IMG/VR virus record: IMGVR_UViG_3300035183_000242
Span: 1-48,945 of that record
Length of the DNA: 48,945 nucleotides
Direction: 5' to 3' (one strand)
Source: a virus
In this document: positions 30,572 to 39,280 of the stretch, in pieces
Layout: every line of letters starts with the position of its first letter
Numbering within the stretch: the first letter of the stretch is position 1
Notes under the pieces: model-generated
Told to the model about the DNA's origin: nothing
Databases searched by the model: none
The model's input: only the letters and a program-made list of their open reading frames with translations
Program-made: the position numbers and the translations under genes

Positions 30572-31062
30572 TTGACTTTGAAGCCTATGCTTGTGGCAAC
30601 AATCTTGATTGACTCACGAACTTTCTTTGGAAGTTTCGCAATTTCCTCGCTGGCTACGGTCTTTAGCAAGGGCCAACGGTTGCGATGAATTCTGCTTTGC
30701 GCTTTCGTACTCTTGTACGTTCCGTAAACAAAGCGGGCATGAGACATCGGATTTTCAAGATCGCCGCCATATTCTGTGGAAATGACTTTCCAATTTCTCT
30801 GAATGGCGCCACTGCCTTTGCCGCGTTTGGTGGGAATTCCAGCGCCAAAACCATCACTGGCGAAGAACGCTCTCCTTTGCTTGGCTGTATCCCATCGAAT
30901 TGGGTACGTTGGCTTTGCTCCAGGCTTTGAGAGTGTCTTTTTCATCGCCATGAGAACTTCTCGAATACGCTGGCGAGACACAAGCGGTATTTTTTTTCTA
31001 AGGTTTTCAAGGCCCTTGCGAACCAAAGTCGCATTGACCTTCACACCAAGCAAAGACGCCAT
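30568..31062 (-). CDS. Head-tail joining / HK97 gp10-like protein
   Basis: A 164-aa basic protein; ATG at 31062 overlaps the previous TGA (TGATG). RKGLENLRKKIPLVSRQRIREVLMAMKKTLSK then HARFVYGTYKSTKAQSRIHRNRW resembles HK97 gp10-type neck proteins. It lies between the connector and the terminator candidates. Confidence 0.65.
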   Translation of the reverse strand: MASLLGVKVNATLVRKGLENLRKKIPLVSRQRIREVLMAMKKTLSKPGAKPTYPIRWDTAKQRRAFFASDGFGAGIPTKRGKGSGAIQRNWKVISTEYGGDLENPMSHARFVYGTYKSTKAQSRIHRNRWPLLKTVASEEIAKLPKKVRESIKIVATSIGFKVK

Positions 31063-31499
31063 CACATCACCCAGAGGCCAACAGTGTTTTTGCCGGGATA
31101 CTCACGATTTCTCAGGCATCCCAAAGCCTCAAAACCATAGGCAGATTCAGCTACCCAATCGCGCAATTCTTTTTCAATCGCGGCGAATGGACTGACGCCA
31201 GACTCAATACTCTGAGTTGTAAAAAACCGACCGGCACCGTGGGAATAGTCCACTAAATCTCGGACAATTCCATTTACCTTTTGGTCAAGGGAAGGAAGGA
31301 CGGCCGCCACGGTGATTGGCACAACAAACCCATAGATGGCAAGGGCAACATCCAGAGATGCAGAGACCTGAGCAAGCCATTCCTCTACCTGCGACAAACT
31401 AGGCACCGTGGGACGCTGATAGACATCTTCATCATAGAAGTGTCCATTATCAGACCACATGGCAGATAGGGCAGCAACTCCATCAACAGTTCCGTACAT
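31062..31499 (-). CDS. Head-tail connector-like protein
   Basis: A 145-aa protein, SD AAAGGA about 10 bases before the ATG at 31499. Helical composition (LSQVEEWLAQVSASLDVALAIYGF...VNGIVRDLVDYSHG) and the slot after the capsid gene resemble gp6-like head completion adaptors. No diagnostic motif. Confidence 0.62.
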   Translation of the reverse strand: MYGTVDGVAALSAMWSDNGHFYDEDVYQRPTVPSLSQVEEWLAQVSASLDVALAIYGFVVPITVAAVLPSLDQKVNGIVRDLVDYSHGAGRFFTTQSIESGVSPFAAIEKELRDWVAESAYGFEALGCLRNREYPGKNTVGLWVM

Positions 31500-31525
31500 C
31501 TCTGGGTGTATCCTTTCGGTCGAGT

Positions 31526-31559
31526 AAGGTCACTGTGTCTTTTACGGCACAGTGACCTT
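31526..31559 (-). terminator. Strong hairpin after the capsid block
   Basis: AAGGTCACTGTG / CACAGTGACCTT, 12-bp perfect arms with a 10-base loop. On the minus strand no clear U-run follows, so it may reduce rather than stop transcription into tail genes; on the plus strand TTTTCC follows. It is 5 bases after the stop of 31564-31752. Confidence 0.55.
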
Positions 31560-31563
31560 TTCC

Positions 31564-31752
31564 TTACTCAGTAACGTCCGCTTTCTTGCTGGCGGCCTTG
31601 CCGCGCTTTGGGGCGACATCCTTGTCGTCCTCGATAAGCGTCAACTTATCGAGGAAGCCAGAAGCCTGTTCAGGGGTGAGTTCCACAACATCACCTTCTT
31701 TGTACTCGTCATACGAGCCAAAGGTAAAGTCGGGGTTTACACGATACTTCAT
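31564..31752 (-). CDS. Small protein downstream of the major capsid gene
   Basis: A 62-aa protein, SD AAAAGGAGAGAG before the ATG at 31752. KYRVNPDFTFGSYDEYKEGDVVELTPEQASGF is followed by a charged tail ending APKRGKAASKKADVTE. Small proteins of this layout are common next to phage capsid genes; the role is unknown. Confidence 0.74.
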   Translation of the reverse strand: MKYRVNPDFTFGSYDEYKEGDVVELTPEQASGFLDKLTLIEDDKDVAPKRGKAASKKADVTE

Positions 31753-31764
31753 GTCTCTCTCCTT

Positions 31765-32745
31765 TTACAGGCCGGTGTAGTGCAACACACCGCAGGCGTG
31801 GTTCGCGTCAAACTTGATGCGCGGAGCCAACGCAGCCATGATGCGGAAGCGGGTCAACGCGCCGGCCATCTCGTCCCACTGGACAGGGGTGATGTCCTGA
31901 GCAACGGCAAGGTCAACGGTTTCGGCGCTCATCTGAACCATGACCATTTGGCCGTTGGGCAAGTTGAACGAGCGTTTGACGTCAATCAATTCAGGGATGC
32001 CTTGCTTGATAACGGTCAACTCGTTCTTGTCCTGATAGGTGTTCATCAGGTTGAGCAGTTCGCCATACTGAGCCGAGGCGACATAGACCATGAACGGGCC
32101 TTGAAAGCCCTTGTTCGCCATCGCTTCGAGAGCCTTGACAATTGTCTTGTAGCCGTTACCGACCGTCGAGAAGTCGTAGCCTGTGTCAGTTATGCGATAC
32201 GGGGCGTTTGTGTACCCATAAATCTGATAGCCGCCCAATTTCTTCGAATGGCCGTTGAATAGCATATCCTCGATTTTCTCGCGGACAACACGGGTGGCCG
32301 CGCGGGCCTGCGTGGTGTCGATGGACTCGCCCAACCGGCGGGACGCTTCAAGGCGACGCTGGCTGATGCGGAAGTCCTTGTGGATAATCGGGATAGGGAC
32401 ATACTGCGCGTCGAACTCGACGGCATCTTCACGACCGGGAACGTCTGCATCCATCGAGACATCAGCCGCATTCATGTCGCCCAACTGTTCGTAGGCAGAG
32501 AGCAGAGTGCCGAGACCGCCCAATTGCTTGACCAGACCGGCGGACCGGAGGTCGTCAATGCCGACCAAACCCGTCTTCACGGTGTCCAAAACGGCGGTGT
32601 CGATTTCAAGCCACTCGTCCTTGCGGAGCAGGGCGTTCTGATGCACGCCCAGATGCGGGCGCTTGGATTTCTCTGGAGCGATGGCGCCACCTGCGTTCAG
32701 GTAGGCGTCCATCGTCGAGAGTTGGACGTCATTGCTGGTGGTCAT
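31765..32745 (-). CDS. Major capsid protein, HK97 fold (encapsulin-like)
   Basis: A 326-aa protein, GAGGTG before the ATG at 32745. Features of encapsulin-related phage capsids: WLEIDTAVLDTVKTGLVGIDDL at the start, a mid-domain FDAQYVPIPIIHKDFRISQRRLEASRRLG, a helix with AATRVVREKIEDMLFNG and C-terminal GALTRFRIMAALAPRIKF. It forms the head shell. Preceded by scaffold-like and decoration-like genes and followed by connectors. Length is at the upper end for encapsulins (about 265-300) and normal for phage capsid proteins. Confidence 0.9.
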   Translation of the reverse strand: MTTSNDVQLSTMDAYLNAGGAIAPEKSKRPHLGVHQNALLRKDEWLEIDTAVLDTVKTGLVGIDDLRSAGLVKQLGGLGTLLSAYEQLGDMNAADVSMDADVPGREDAVEFDAQYVPIPIIHKDFRISQRRLEASRRLGESIDTTQARAATRVVREKIEDMLFNGHSKKLGGYQIYGYTNAPYRITDTGYDFSTVGNGYKTIVKALEAMANKGFQGPFMVYVASAQYGELLNLMNTYQDKNELTVIKQGIPELIDVKRSFNLPNGQMVMVQMSAETVDLAVAQDITPVQWDEMAGALTRFRIMAALAPRIKFDANHACGVLHYTGL

Positions 32746-33209
32746 TACATCACCTCCACGAGAATGGTTTTGAAGTCCGTGCCGGGGTTGTTATCCACAG
32801 CCTCCAGCGCACGGCAAACGATGTTGGACGAACCGGCCTTCAGGCCGCCATCGCCATTGGACACAAGAAACGCGCCCATGCTGACATCCTGACCTGCGGC
32901 AAGCAGAGCGACGATTTCATCACCGGGCTGGTGATAGCCCACGCGCACGGCCTGGCCGACAGTGTCGTACTCGGTCAGAATGTCGCCCATCGTCTTGCTA
33001 TCGGCGTCAATAGCAAGTCCTTCATGGGCAAAGGTGGGCGGGGTGTAGTTCGTGTCATCGTACTGCGGGGAACACTTACCGTCCGAGACATCCACGAGCA
33101 TACCGGGGCGCACGGCCCCATTGCCATAGATGTCGAACGAATCGAGCGGATATTCCTTGAAAATCGGGTTCCCTTTGACGAGAACAGTGGAATGACTGGT
33201 CTTAGCCAT
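32745..33209 (-). CDS. Capsid decoration-like protein
   Basis: A 154-aa protein starting MAKTSHSTVLVKGNPIFKEY at 33209 (SD AAAGGAGAG); the frame to 33278 crosses the intergenic space. Beta-rich, small-residue composition (GAVRPGMLVDVSDG, GQAVRVGYHQPGDEIVALLAAGQDVSMGAFLV) like DUF2190-type head decoration proteins. It lies just before the major capsid gene. Confidence 0.72.
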   Translation of the reverse strand: MAKTSHSTVLVKGNPIFKEYPLDSFDIYGNGAVRPGMLVDVSDGKCSPQYDDTNYTPPTFAHEGLAIDADSKTMGDILTEYDTVGQAVRVGYHQPGDEIVALLAAGQDVSMGAFLVSNGDGGLKAGSSNIVCRALEAVDNNPGTDFKTILVEVM

Positions 33210-33225
33210 GTCTCTCTCTCCTTTA

Positions 33226-33732
33226 CTACTTTTTGGCGGTGAGGAACTTGGGCGCGGCGGCCACAGTCTCACCAGCATTGGCGCGAGGGCGGAGCAGGCC
33301 AGAGCCTCCCCAGTTTACAACCTCGGTGGAACGATTGGCAGTGACGGTCTCGGCCATCTTCTCAAGTAATTTCAGAGGAACATCCTTCAGGTCGTCCGCG
33401 GTGATGCGGGCATTGGCCTCGGCCAAGACCTCGGTCAACTCTTTGCGACGGTTGACCTGAGCAGTCTGCTGCTGTTGCTGGTCCTGAGAAATCATCTGGG
33501 CGCAAGCAGCCAACAGGTCACGGAGAGCCTGCACGCCGCCCATTTCTTCGATGAGCGACTTCAGTTCCTCCATGACATCAGGCGGCTTAGGGGCCGCCGG
33601 GGGCATGTCTTCATTCGCATGGGCATCGCCTTCGGCGGCTGGTTGAATTTCCTCAATTGCGTCGGCGCTGTTGACGCGAAAGCCAACTTTTTCAAGGAAA
33701 CTCATCACGCTATCTTTGCTGAATTTCTTCAT
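33226..33732 (-). CDS. Scaffold-like head assembly protein
   Basis: A 168-aa protein, SD AAAGGAG before the ATG at 33732. Acidic and helical with a Gln-rich coil (QMISQDQQQQQTAQVNRRKELTEVL) and a Pro/Ala linker; short C-terminal tail ends in Lys-Lys. Small helical acidic proteins between protease and capsid genes are commonly scaffolds. Confidence 0.7.
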   Translation of the reverse strand: MKKFSKDSVMSFLEKVGFRVNSADAIEEIQPAAEGDAHANEDMPPAAPKPPDVMEELKSLIEEMGGVQALRDLLAACAQMISQDQQQQQTAQVNRRKELTEVLAEANARITADDLKDVPLKLLEKMAETVTANRSTEVVNWGGSGLLRPRANAGETVAAAPKFLTAKK

Positions 33733-33791
33733 TATTGTCTTCTCCTTTCAAAATTGTCATCGGCTGGCGACGCCACACCGTTGTAACCTAT

Positions 33792-34598
33792 TCAAACTTC
33801 TACACCAAACAGGGCCACGAGCAATTCTTCATCACTGACGTTGGCTTTGGCCCAACTGCCATCCTCGGACTTCCTCCAACCCGCGTTCTCGACCGCGCCC
33901 CAAGCCTTTTTGACGGCAACTTCCTCGCCATCACTGGCCTTGTTTTCTTCATAAACCTTTCCCCAAACCCTCTTAGCCTCTTCGGGAAGGTCTCCAGTCA
34001 TATTGAGTTCCGAAGCGCAAGGACATACAGAACAATTGGCGCGAATGTTCGCAGAATTTCGCATCAGACCACAGCCATCCTGAATCGAGCAGGCTCCAAT
34101 TTGGTCCGGGAGCAGGGCGATGTGGTCTGGGTGAATGTCGCTGTCAATGAAGGAGTAATCCACACCTTTGAAGTTGCCAGCAGCAGGGGTGGTGGCTGAG
34201 AAGTATCCCGTACTCACCTCGACGGGCAATCCCTTTTCCACGCGGGCAATGATTTGCTTGCCCTCCTCGAAGGCATTGAGCTTTTCCTCGTCCAACCAAA
34301 ACTCGCCAATAAGCCGACTACCATCCATCTGAGCCTTGTAAAAACGGCCCACTACTGGAACGTCTGGAGACGCCACACGAGCAGAGCCGCGATTTTCATT
34401 CGGGTGTCGTAAGACCACAGGGATGTCATTCCAATCATTTACGAAGTAGCCAAACTGTTCAGCTGGAACATACCGCTTGTTCAAGACGCCCTCGACCAAC
34501 GGAACACCGGGAACTACCATAAATTTACGGCCATCACGTTCAACACGAGTGGCGGTCGGTTTCATACTTTGGGAGTAGAAATTCAAGGTCTTTTCCAT
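33792..34598 (-). CDS. DUF2213-like prohead protease fused to a ChaB-like domain
   Basis: A 268-aa protein starting MEKTLNFYSQSMKPTATRVE at 34598 (weak SD TAGGAT). A TTG start at 34667 is open but runs through the hairpin 34619-34655 and has no SD. Residues 1-190 match the DUF2213 pattern (YVPAEQFGYFVNDWNDIPVVLRHP, VEVSTGYFS, HPDHIALLPDQIGACS), a family placed at the prohead-protease position. Residues 200-250 (LPEEAKRVWGKVYEENK...AVKKAWGAVENAGWRKSEDGSW) are a clear ChaB-type domain. In between is a cysteine cluster (CSVCPC). Confidence 0.8.
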   Translation of the reverse strand: MEKTLNFYSQSMKPTATRVERDGRKFMVVPGVPLVEGVLNKRYVPAEQFGYFVNDWNDIPVVLRHPNENRGSARVASPDVPVVGRFYKAQMDGSRLIGEFWLDEEKLNAFEEGKQIIARVEKGLPVEVSTGYFSATTPAAGNFKGVDYSFIDSDIHPDHIALLPDQIGACSIQDGCGLMRNSANIRANCSVCPCASELNMTGDLPEEAKRVWGKVYEENKASDGEEVAVKKAWGAVENAGWRKSEDGSWAKANVSDEELLVALFGVEV

Positions 34599-34618
34599 GA
34601 CAATCCTATTAACGAGTT

Positions 34619-34655
34619 CGTCCTGAACGCCTGTGGAGGACAGGCGTTCAGGACG
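34619..34655 (-). promoter_or_regulatory. 16-bp perfect hairpin with CCTCC loop upstream of the protease gene
   Basis: CGTCCTGAACGCCTGT / ACAGGCGTTCAGGACG with the 5-base loop CCTCC on the mRNA strand. No U-run follows, so it is not a standard terminator. The loop is the anti-Shine-Dalgarno sequence and could pair with a GGAGG element. It sits 21 bases before the ATG at 34598 and downstream of the promoter candidate at 34687-34716. Confidence 0.7.
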
Positions 34656-34684
34656 CTCGCGGGACAAGGAGTATGCAACTGCCC

Positions 34685-34990
34685 CTAGTCTAAACCACTT
34701 TGACCTTTTTCGTCAAGGGGCCTTGCTACAACGGATTTCTCGGATTCTGGCATCCATAGGCGCATGGCCATGACGCGGAGTAAATCAATTTCCACGCTGA
34801 ACCTTCGTCCACGGGACTGGATTTCAATCGAACGGGTCTTTGCGTTGACACAGAAAAGCAAGTGTCCATCTGTATCCCTGACCTCTACAACCGACGGCGC
34901 CAATTGAATAGGGATGGAAGTTGCGCGGATGACAATCTTGCCATCTGCTGGAGTCTCTGGAGTTTCCTGTTCTTTTACTTGTTCGTCCAT
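34685..34990 (-). CDS. Small hypothetical head-region protein
   Basis: A 101-aa protein, SD AGGAAAAAG before the ATG at 34990, directly after the MuF-like gene. Acidic N-terminus (DEQVKEQETPETPADGK), then a beta-rich part (KIVIRATSIPIQLAPSVVEVRDTDGHLLFCVN...FSVEIDLLRVMAM). Function unknown. Confidence 0.7.
   Translation of the reverse strand: MDEQVKEQETPETPADGKIVIRATSIPIQLAPSVVEVRDTDGHLLFCVNAKTRSIEIQSRGRRFSVEIDLLRVMAMRLWMPESEKSVVARPLDEKGQSGLD
34687..34716 (-). promoter_or_regulatory. Possible internal promoter ahead of the protease-capsid genes
   Basis: Minus strand: -35 TTGACG (34716-34711), 18-base spacer, -10 TAGACT (34692-34687), within the 3' end of 34685-34990. Weaker than the other promoters listed. 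It would produce a transcript that begins with the hairpin 34619-34655. Confidence 0.5.
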
Positions 34991-35845
34991 TTACTTTTTC
35001 CTGAACCTGTATTTGCAAAGGCAATGCACAATGCAAGTCGCTTCTCCAATCGGGACCATCTCGTTTATCGGAATCCATCCCTTCGCCGCCAACTCAACAC
35101 AACCATGATGGGCGCGGCTGTCGTGGCAGTGATTTTCATTGGGACTAAGAACCCGACGCGCGTACTTGAAGCCATTGGACTGCGCTACCGCCAGCAAGTT
35201 GTTCTGATAAACCGCGTTCCCTGCTCTGGCATACATGCCCGCACGCACGACGGCAAATCCATTCAACGGCTGCGCTCCCGAATTGAGTTGGTCGAGGAAG
35301 TTGTTCAACCACCGATACTGTGGAGCCACCGCCCTACCAAAAAGCGCACGCTGACGACGGTTGTAATTCTGCTTTCCGCCAATACTGGCAATCCACGCCG
35401 CTCGATATTGGTCGCGCATCAACTGGCGCATCTGCTCGTACCACTGGAGTTTCGAGATTTCTCCATTGACTAGCCGCATGGTCAAATCCCGCATGGCCTG
35501 TTCCTGAGCGCGGGAGACCCGAAGCACACCCAACTTCACGCGGTCTTGCGGAACCAATCGGCCAGAGAGGACATACCGAAAGACGCCATCCTCGTCATCC
35601 CAATAGACTTCGGCGGGAGTGCGGGCATTCAGGACAATGCCATCTGAGCCTTCACGAACATTGGCATGGAGCAACCCGTAAACTCCCGCAGTCTGGTTCC
35701 ATAGCGTAACACTGGAGGATGCGTCTTCCTCGGCAAACTCCAAAAATAACTCGACGTCAGAGAGTGGGCGCACATAGCCCGCATCCCGCATGAAGGGACG
35801 GCGCACAGAAGCCAAAAACTTAGGGAGAGACAGAAGTGCCATCAT
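34991..35845 (-). CDS. MuF/SPP1 gp7-like head morphogenesis protein
   Basis: A 284-aa protein starting at 35845 or 35842 (two ATGs, AAGG upstream), overlapping the portal gene's last 26 bases. C-terminal SPNENHCHDSRAHHGCVELAAKGWIPINEMVPIGEATCIVHCLCKYRF has the Cys/His pattern of the MuF-type minor head domain. The central helices (VSRAQEQAMRDLTMRLVNGEISKLQWYEQMRQLMRDQYR) are also typical. Directly follows the portal gene, the usual place. Confidence 0.8.
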   Translation of the reverse strand: MMALLSLPKFLASVRRPFMRDAGYVRPLSDVELFLEFAEEDASSSVTLWNQTAGVYGLLHANVREGSDGIVLNARTPAEVYWDDEDGVFRYVLSGRLVPQDRVKLGVLRVSRAQEQAMRDLTMRLVNGEISKLQWYEQMRQLMRDQYRAAWIASIGGKQNYNRRQRALFGRAVAPQYRWLNNFLDQLNSGAQPLNGFAVVRAGMYARAGNAVYQNNLLAVAQSNGFKYARRVLSPNENHCHDSRAHHGCVELAAKGWIPINEMVPIGEATCIVHCLCKYRFRKK

Positions 35846-37919
35846 CTTCAGCGCCTTCAAACGGAGGATTGCCAAGTTTCAATGAGTGCAACGTTGAGCC
35901 GCTGTACAAGTAAATCTCGTTGAAGTTCACTTCAAGCGGTTCGGTAGACTGGACTGGCAATGCCGCATCATGGGGAACATAGGCTAAGGTCACGCCGGGT
36001 GAGAAGACACGCTCTTTGTGATACGGGATGTCGTATATATCCAATAAGGCGGTCAAGGCATGGTGGAAGCCCGGCAATTCAGGACTATCAGCCGTAAGAA
36101 CCACAGGGTCAATTCCATTGTCACCAGCGAAGCGAGTAATGCCTCCCAGTTTGACTTTTAGGGGCGAAGCAATGGAGGCAAAATCCATGACCGCTTCCAT
36201 GATAGCCGTCATGTCTAATGCGCGAGAATCGCCAATGTAGCACAGGGTGATATGCAGATTCATCAATATCTCTGGGGCAATGAACGGAAACCGATTGGAC
36301 AATTCCGCGCTAATAGCGTCAGGGATACGAAGGGCAACCATTACCGAGTATTCATTATCATCTGCCTCATTCCGCCAAGTGGAAGGCCAAGGGTTTGAGA
36401 ACTGAGATACCTTCTTCTTGGAGAGTATGTCGGCGATTTTTCTGATGTCAGTTTTTTGGCGCTTTGGCCCGAAAACGCCAGTCAGTTTTGACCACAGACT
36501 TTCAGGCTTTTGCGCGGGAGTGGGCCACGAGAATTCGGGAACCTTCGCAGGAACTCCCTGCGAACCAGGGGCCTTGGGGAACAACGCGGGGAAGGTCGGT
36601 TCGGGAGGCACATAGTCGAGATACCGCTTGGCAAATTCATCAGGCGGCATGATGGTCTCAGGCGCGCCGCCGCTTGCAGTCGAGAGAGCGCCTGCAATGA
36701 CGCCGGCGATTGAAGCCTTGTCAGATTCGGTGAGCTGGAACAGGGAGGGCCAAGTCACCGTGTACTTGGGCGGAACCTTCAACACGCCCAATTGACCACA
36801 GCGGTCAATAAAGGCGCGGAGAATATAGGGTTCAGCAAACCGCTTCTGGCGGGCAGAAATATAGGCCGCAAAGTTGTACTCGTCCTGAGACGACGCCAAC
36901 TGACCTGCCTCTGAACCAACCAAGATGCGCTGCGGAATATGCGACGCGCCTGCCAGATAGTCGATAATCGTGTTGAATTGGGCATCACTATCAACGGGCT
37001 GCCCTCCCAAATCAGTTACATCCACATTGGACAAAAGCATCCAGCGTTTGATTTGATTTGCATAATCTTCAATCTCGTCACGGATGTCTTCAAAGTTTGG
37101 TGAGCCTTGCGGCGGAACCTGCGCGTTCTCCTTGGCCGAAATGAGCATCCCGCGATGGATGAGCAACCAGAACGCCTCACTCCCACCGCCTACAACCTTT
37201 TCCAGGTCCATGAGCCGGTTGAACATCGGCTGTAACCGAGGGACGCCATAAATCTTGGAGTAGAGACGACGGGAACGACCTTCCTTCACGTGAATGACAC
37301 GGGAGTAATGGACACGATAACGAGCGCCATGCGAGGCGTCCACGCTGATGAAATAATATTCAGGCAATCCAAAGCGAGGGCTTTTCATGTCCGTGACAAT
37401 GGACAGTTCATCCACCTCTGCGCTCCCCTCATCGTGAACAGACACATATAGCAAGCTGCTTGGCCCCAATACAACTGGAGCAGGCTGCTCCATGTCGCCC
37501 GGCAAGCCAAGCAGAATAAGAGCAAAACGACTGATGCCGCAAGATGCATCAGCCTCATTGAACGCGGTGAACAAGTCAAGCCGTTCAGCCAATTGCGTGA
37601 AACTTCGCTGAAATTCATCTGGGTTGTCCAATTCATCCCGTTTGACATTCTCGCCAATGGAGAGGGAGGGACGTTCTCGCCACGTCTCGTCCGAGACCGC
37701 GTCCACAATGCGAGTCGCCAAACCATCCCGCTCATACATGGCAAGGAAGTCGGCAAACTGCAACTGGCGAGGATACCCCAATACCTCGTACATATCTCGG
37801 GCCCCATTGAATGAGCGGCCAAGGTTAGCCGATAACTCGGCTCGACGTACCAAGGCCCCATTTAGTTGTGCGCTGTTCGGAAACAGTCGGTTCTTTTTGG
37901 TCATCTTTCTTTTGTTCAC
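35820..37919 (-). CDS. Portal protein (DUF1073-like) fused to a C-terminal 2H-phosphoesterase-like domain
   Basis: A 699-aa protein starting with GTG at 37919, 6 bases after AAGGAG and overlapping the terminase stop (GTGA). Residues 40-450 look like a DUF1073-type portal (RDMYEVLGYPRQLQFADFLAMYERDGLATRIVDAVSDETWR, IPQRILVGSEAGQLASSQDEYNFAAYI). Residues about 520-690 form a second domain with the 2H phosphoesterase motif HIT (H556, T558) and a second motif position reading GVT (G642, T644) in FSPGVTLAY, where the fold normally has HxT. Domains of this kind joined to this portal family include Acb1-type anti-CBASS nucleases. Loss of the second His questions catalysis. Confidence 0.83.
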   Translation of the reverse strand: MNKRKMTKKNRLFPNSAQLNGALVRRAELSANLGRSFNGARDMYEVLGYPRQLQFADFLAMYERDGLATRIVDAVSDETWRERPSLSIGENVKRDELDNPDEFQRSFTQLAERLDLFTAFNEADASCGISRFALILLGLPGDMEQPAPVVLGPSSLLYVSVHDEGSAEVDELSIVTDMKSPRFGLPEYYFISVDASHGARYRVHYSRVIHVKEGRSRRLYSKIYGVPRLQPMFNRLMDLEKVVGGGSEAFWLLIHRGMLISAKENAQVPPQGSPNFEDIRDEIEDYANQIKRWMLLSNVDVTDLGGQPVDSDAQFNTIIDYLAGASHIPQRILVGSEAGQLASSQDEYNFAAYISARQKRFAEPYILRAFIDRCGQLGVLKVPPKYTVTWPSLFQLTESDKASIAGVIAGALSTASGGAPETIMPPDEFAKRYLDYVPPEPTFPALFPKAPGSQGVPAKVPEFSWPTPAQKPESLWSKLTGVFGPKRQKTDIRKIADILSKKKVSQFSNPWPSTWRNEADDNEYSVMVALRIPDAISAELSNRFPFIAPEILMNLHITLCYIGDSRALDMTAIMEAVMDFASIASPLKVKLGGITRFAGDNGIDPVVLTADSPELPGFHHALTALLDIYDIPYHKERVFSPGVTLAYVPHDAALPVQSTEPLEVNFNEIYLYSGSTLHSLKLGNPPFEGAEDDGTSVSP

Positions 37920-39280
37920 GGTTTTCTCCTTCCGGGCGCGCCAACAAATTTGGCGGTCGAGACTGTAATCACAGAGCAGGCATATCGAAGCGCATCCAGC
38001 CGATGGAAGGTGTTCTTGTTCTCAATGTCGTTCAGCACTTCCCCATCTGGAGTGACCTTGCGGCGGTAGCTTGAGAACTCGTGCCGTAAACCACCAAGCG
38101 ATGGGTGAATCTTTAGCCTGCCGAGTTTTAATAATTCTATCACGTTGCTGATACCAACTTCAATATCTGGCAGGGACGGTTGTTCGACAAACACTCCCTC
38201 CCGTTTCCAATCCATACGGGGTTGGGTCTCACTGGCTGATCCGCCCACTACGCGATAATGTTTCGCGCCAGACAGGCGAAGCAACATATTGCTCGCGTGC
38301 ATTTTAGTGGATAGGCCACCTTCTAACTCCTCCCGATAGGCATGGAACACAGAGGGTGTCACGTCCACATTCTCAGCCAAGTAAATCGTAGCCGTGTTCG
38401 CGCCGCCAAAGTCTAAACCAACGATGCGCGGCCAGTGGGCGGGTATGGCTTCCAAGTCCACATCCGACAACATGGTCTGTTCATCATATTCTTTGTACAC
38501 CAAGCCAAAGGGTCGAACGAACTTGGCCTCATAGAACATCTCGAAGCGCCAACCCGGCAAGGTGTCCTTTGCACGCTGGAATTCCACTTCTGGGAATGCT
38601 GGGTTCATGGTCGATGCAAACTGAATGACATCATAGTCTGTATCGCCAGCAACCCAACGGTCATAGACAAATGTCTTAAGCCATCCCAGATTGTACGGCG
38701 TGGTGGTGCCAAGTACGCGGCCCTGATGGATGGAGAGACGTCTTTGCACGGCCTCCCAAGCTTCATACTTGAACTCGTCCTGTCCGCACTCGTCCAACCA
38801 TGCCGCTTTTGCCGTAGCCGACTCAAGGCCCGCTTTTGCCGACGCTGTCCTCAATAAGATGCGAGCATACATTGGGTCGTGTTGCGACTTTGCCAAAAAG
38901 CCTTTGGATGGATGGGCAATCTCCAAAACCCCAAGCCCAGGCCAGAACTTCCCGATATGCAAGATTTTGTCGAAATACTCCATCATGGCCGGGAGCATTT
39001 TCAATTTGAATAAGCCGTAGTTGGAGGTAACGGCGAGATAGTCGCCGGGCCCCTGACGTTTGATTTCCTCAAAAAGCCAAAGCGGGCCGCTCACCGTCTT
39101 TCCACCCTGAGCGCCCGAAATCATGAAAACAAAGCGGTTAGGTGAGGTCAATGCCCTCACCTGACCGCTGTGTAAACTTAGTGAGATTTCGCCGTTATCA
39201 CTTACCTTGACCAGTTTGTTGTACAGGCTCAATCTTGACGGCGGGGAAGGCTTTTTCACCACTATCCCCCGCTCCGCCAT
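37916..39280 (-). CDS. terL: Terminase large subunit
   Basis: A 454-aa protein from the ATG at 39280 (AGGCG upstream); the frame is open to 39346, which would overlap the small subunit by 149 bases. ATPase: Walker A SGAQGGKT at 55-62, Walker B WLDE at 161-164, coupling motif GTTTP near 191. Nuclease: first acidic residue D290 in VGLDFGG. It cuts concatemers and pumps DNA into the prohead through the portal encoded next. Confidence 0.93.
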   Translation of the reverse strand: MAERGIVVKKPSPPSRLSLYNKLVKVSDNGEISLSLHSGQVRALTSPNRFVFMISGAQGGKTVSGPLWLFEEIKRQGPGDYLAVTSNYGLFKLKMLPAMMEYFDKILHIGKFWPGLGVLEIAHPSKGFLAKSQHDPMYARILLRTASAKAGLESATAKAAWLDECGQDEFKYEAWEAVQRRLSIHQGRVLGTTTPYNLGWLKTFVYDRWVAGDTDYDVIQFASTMNPAFPEVEFQRAKDTLPGWRFEMFYEAKFVRPFGLVYKEYDEQTMLSDVDLEAIPAHWPRIVGLDFGGANTATIYLAENVDVTPSVFHAYREELEGGLSTKMHASNMLLRLSGAKHYRVVGGSASETQPRMDWKREGVFVEQPSLPDIEVGISNVIELLKLGRLKIHPSLGGLRHEFSSYRRKVTPDGEVLNDIENKNTFHRLDALRYACSVITVSTAKFVGAPGRRKP

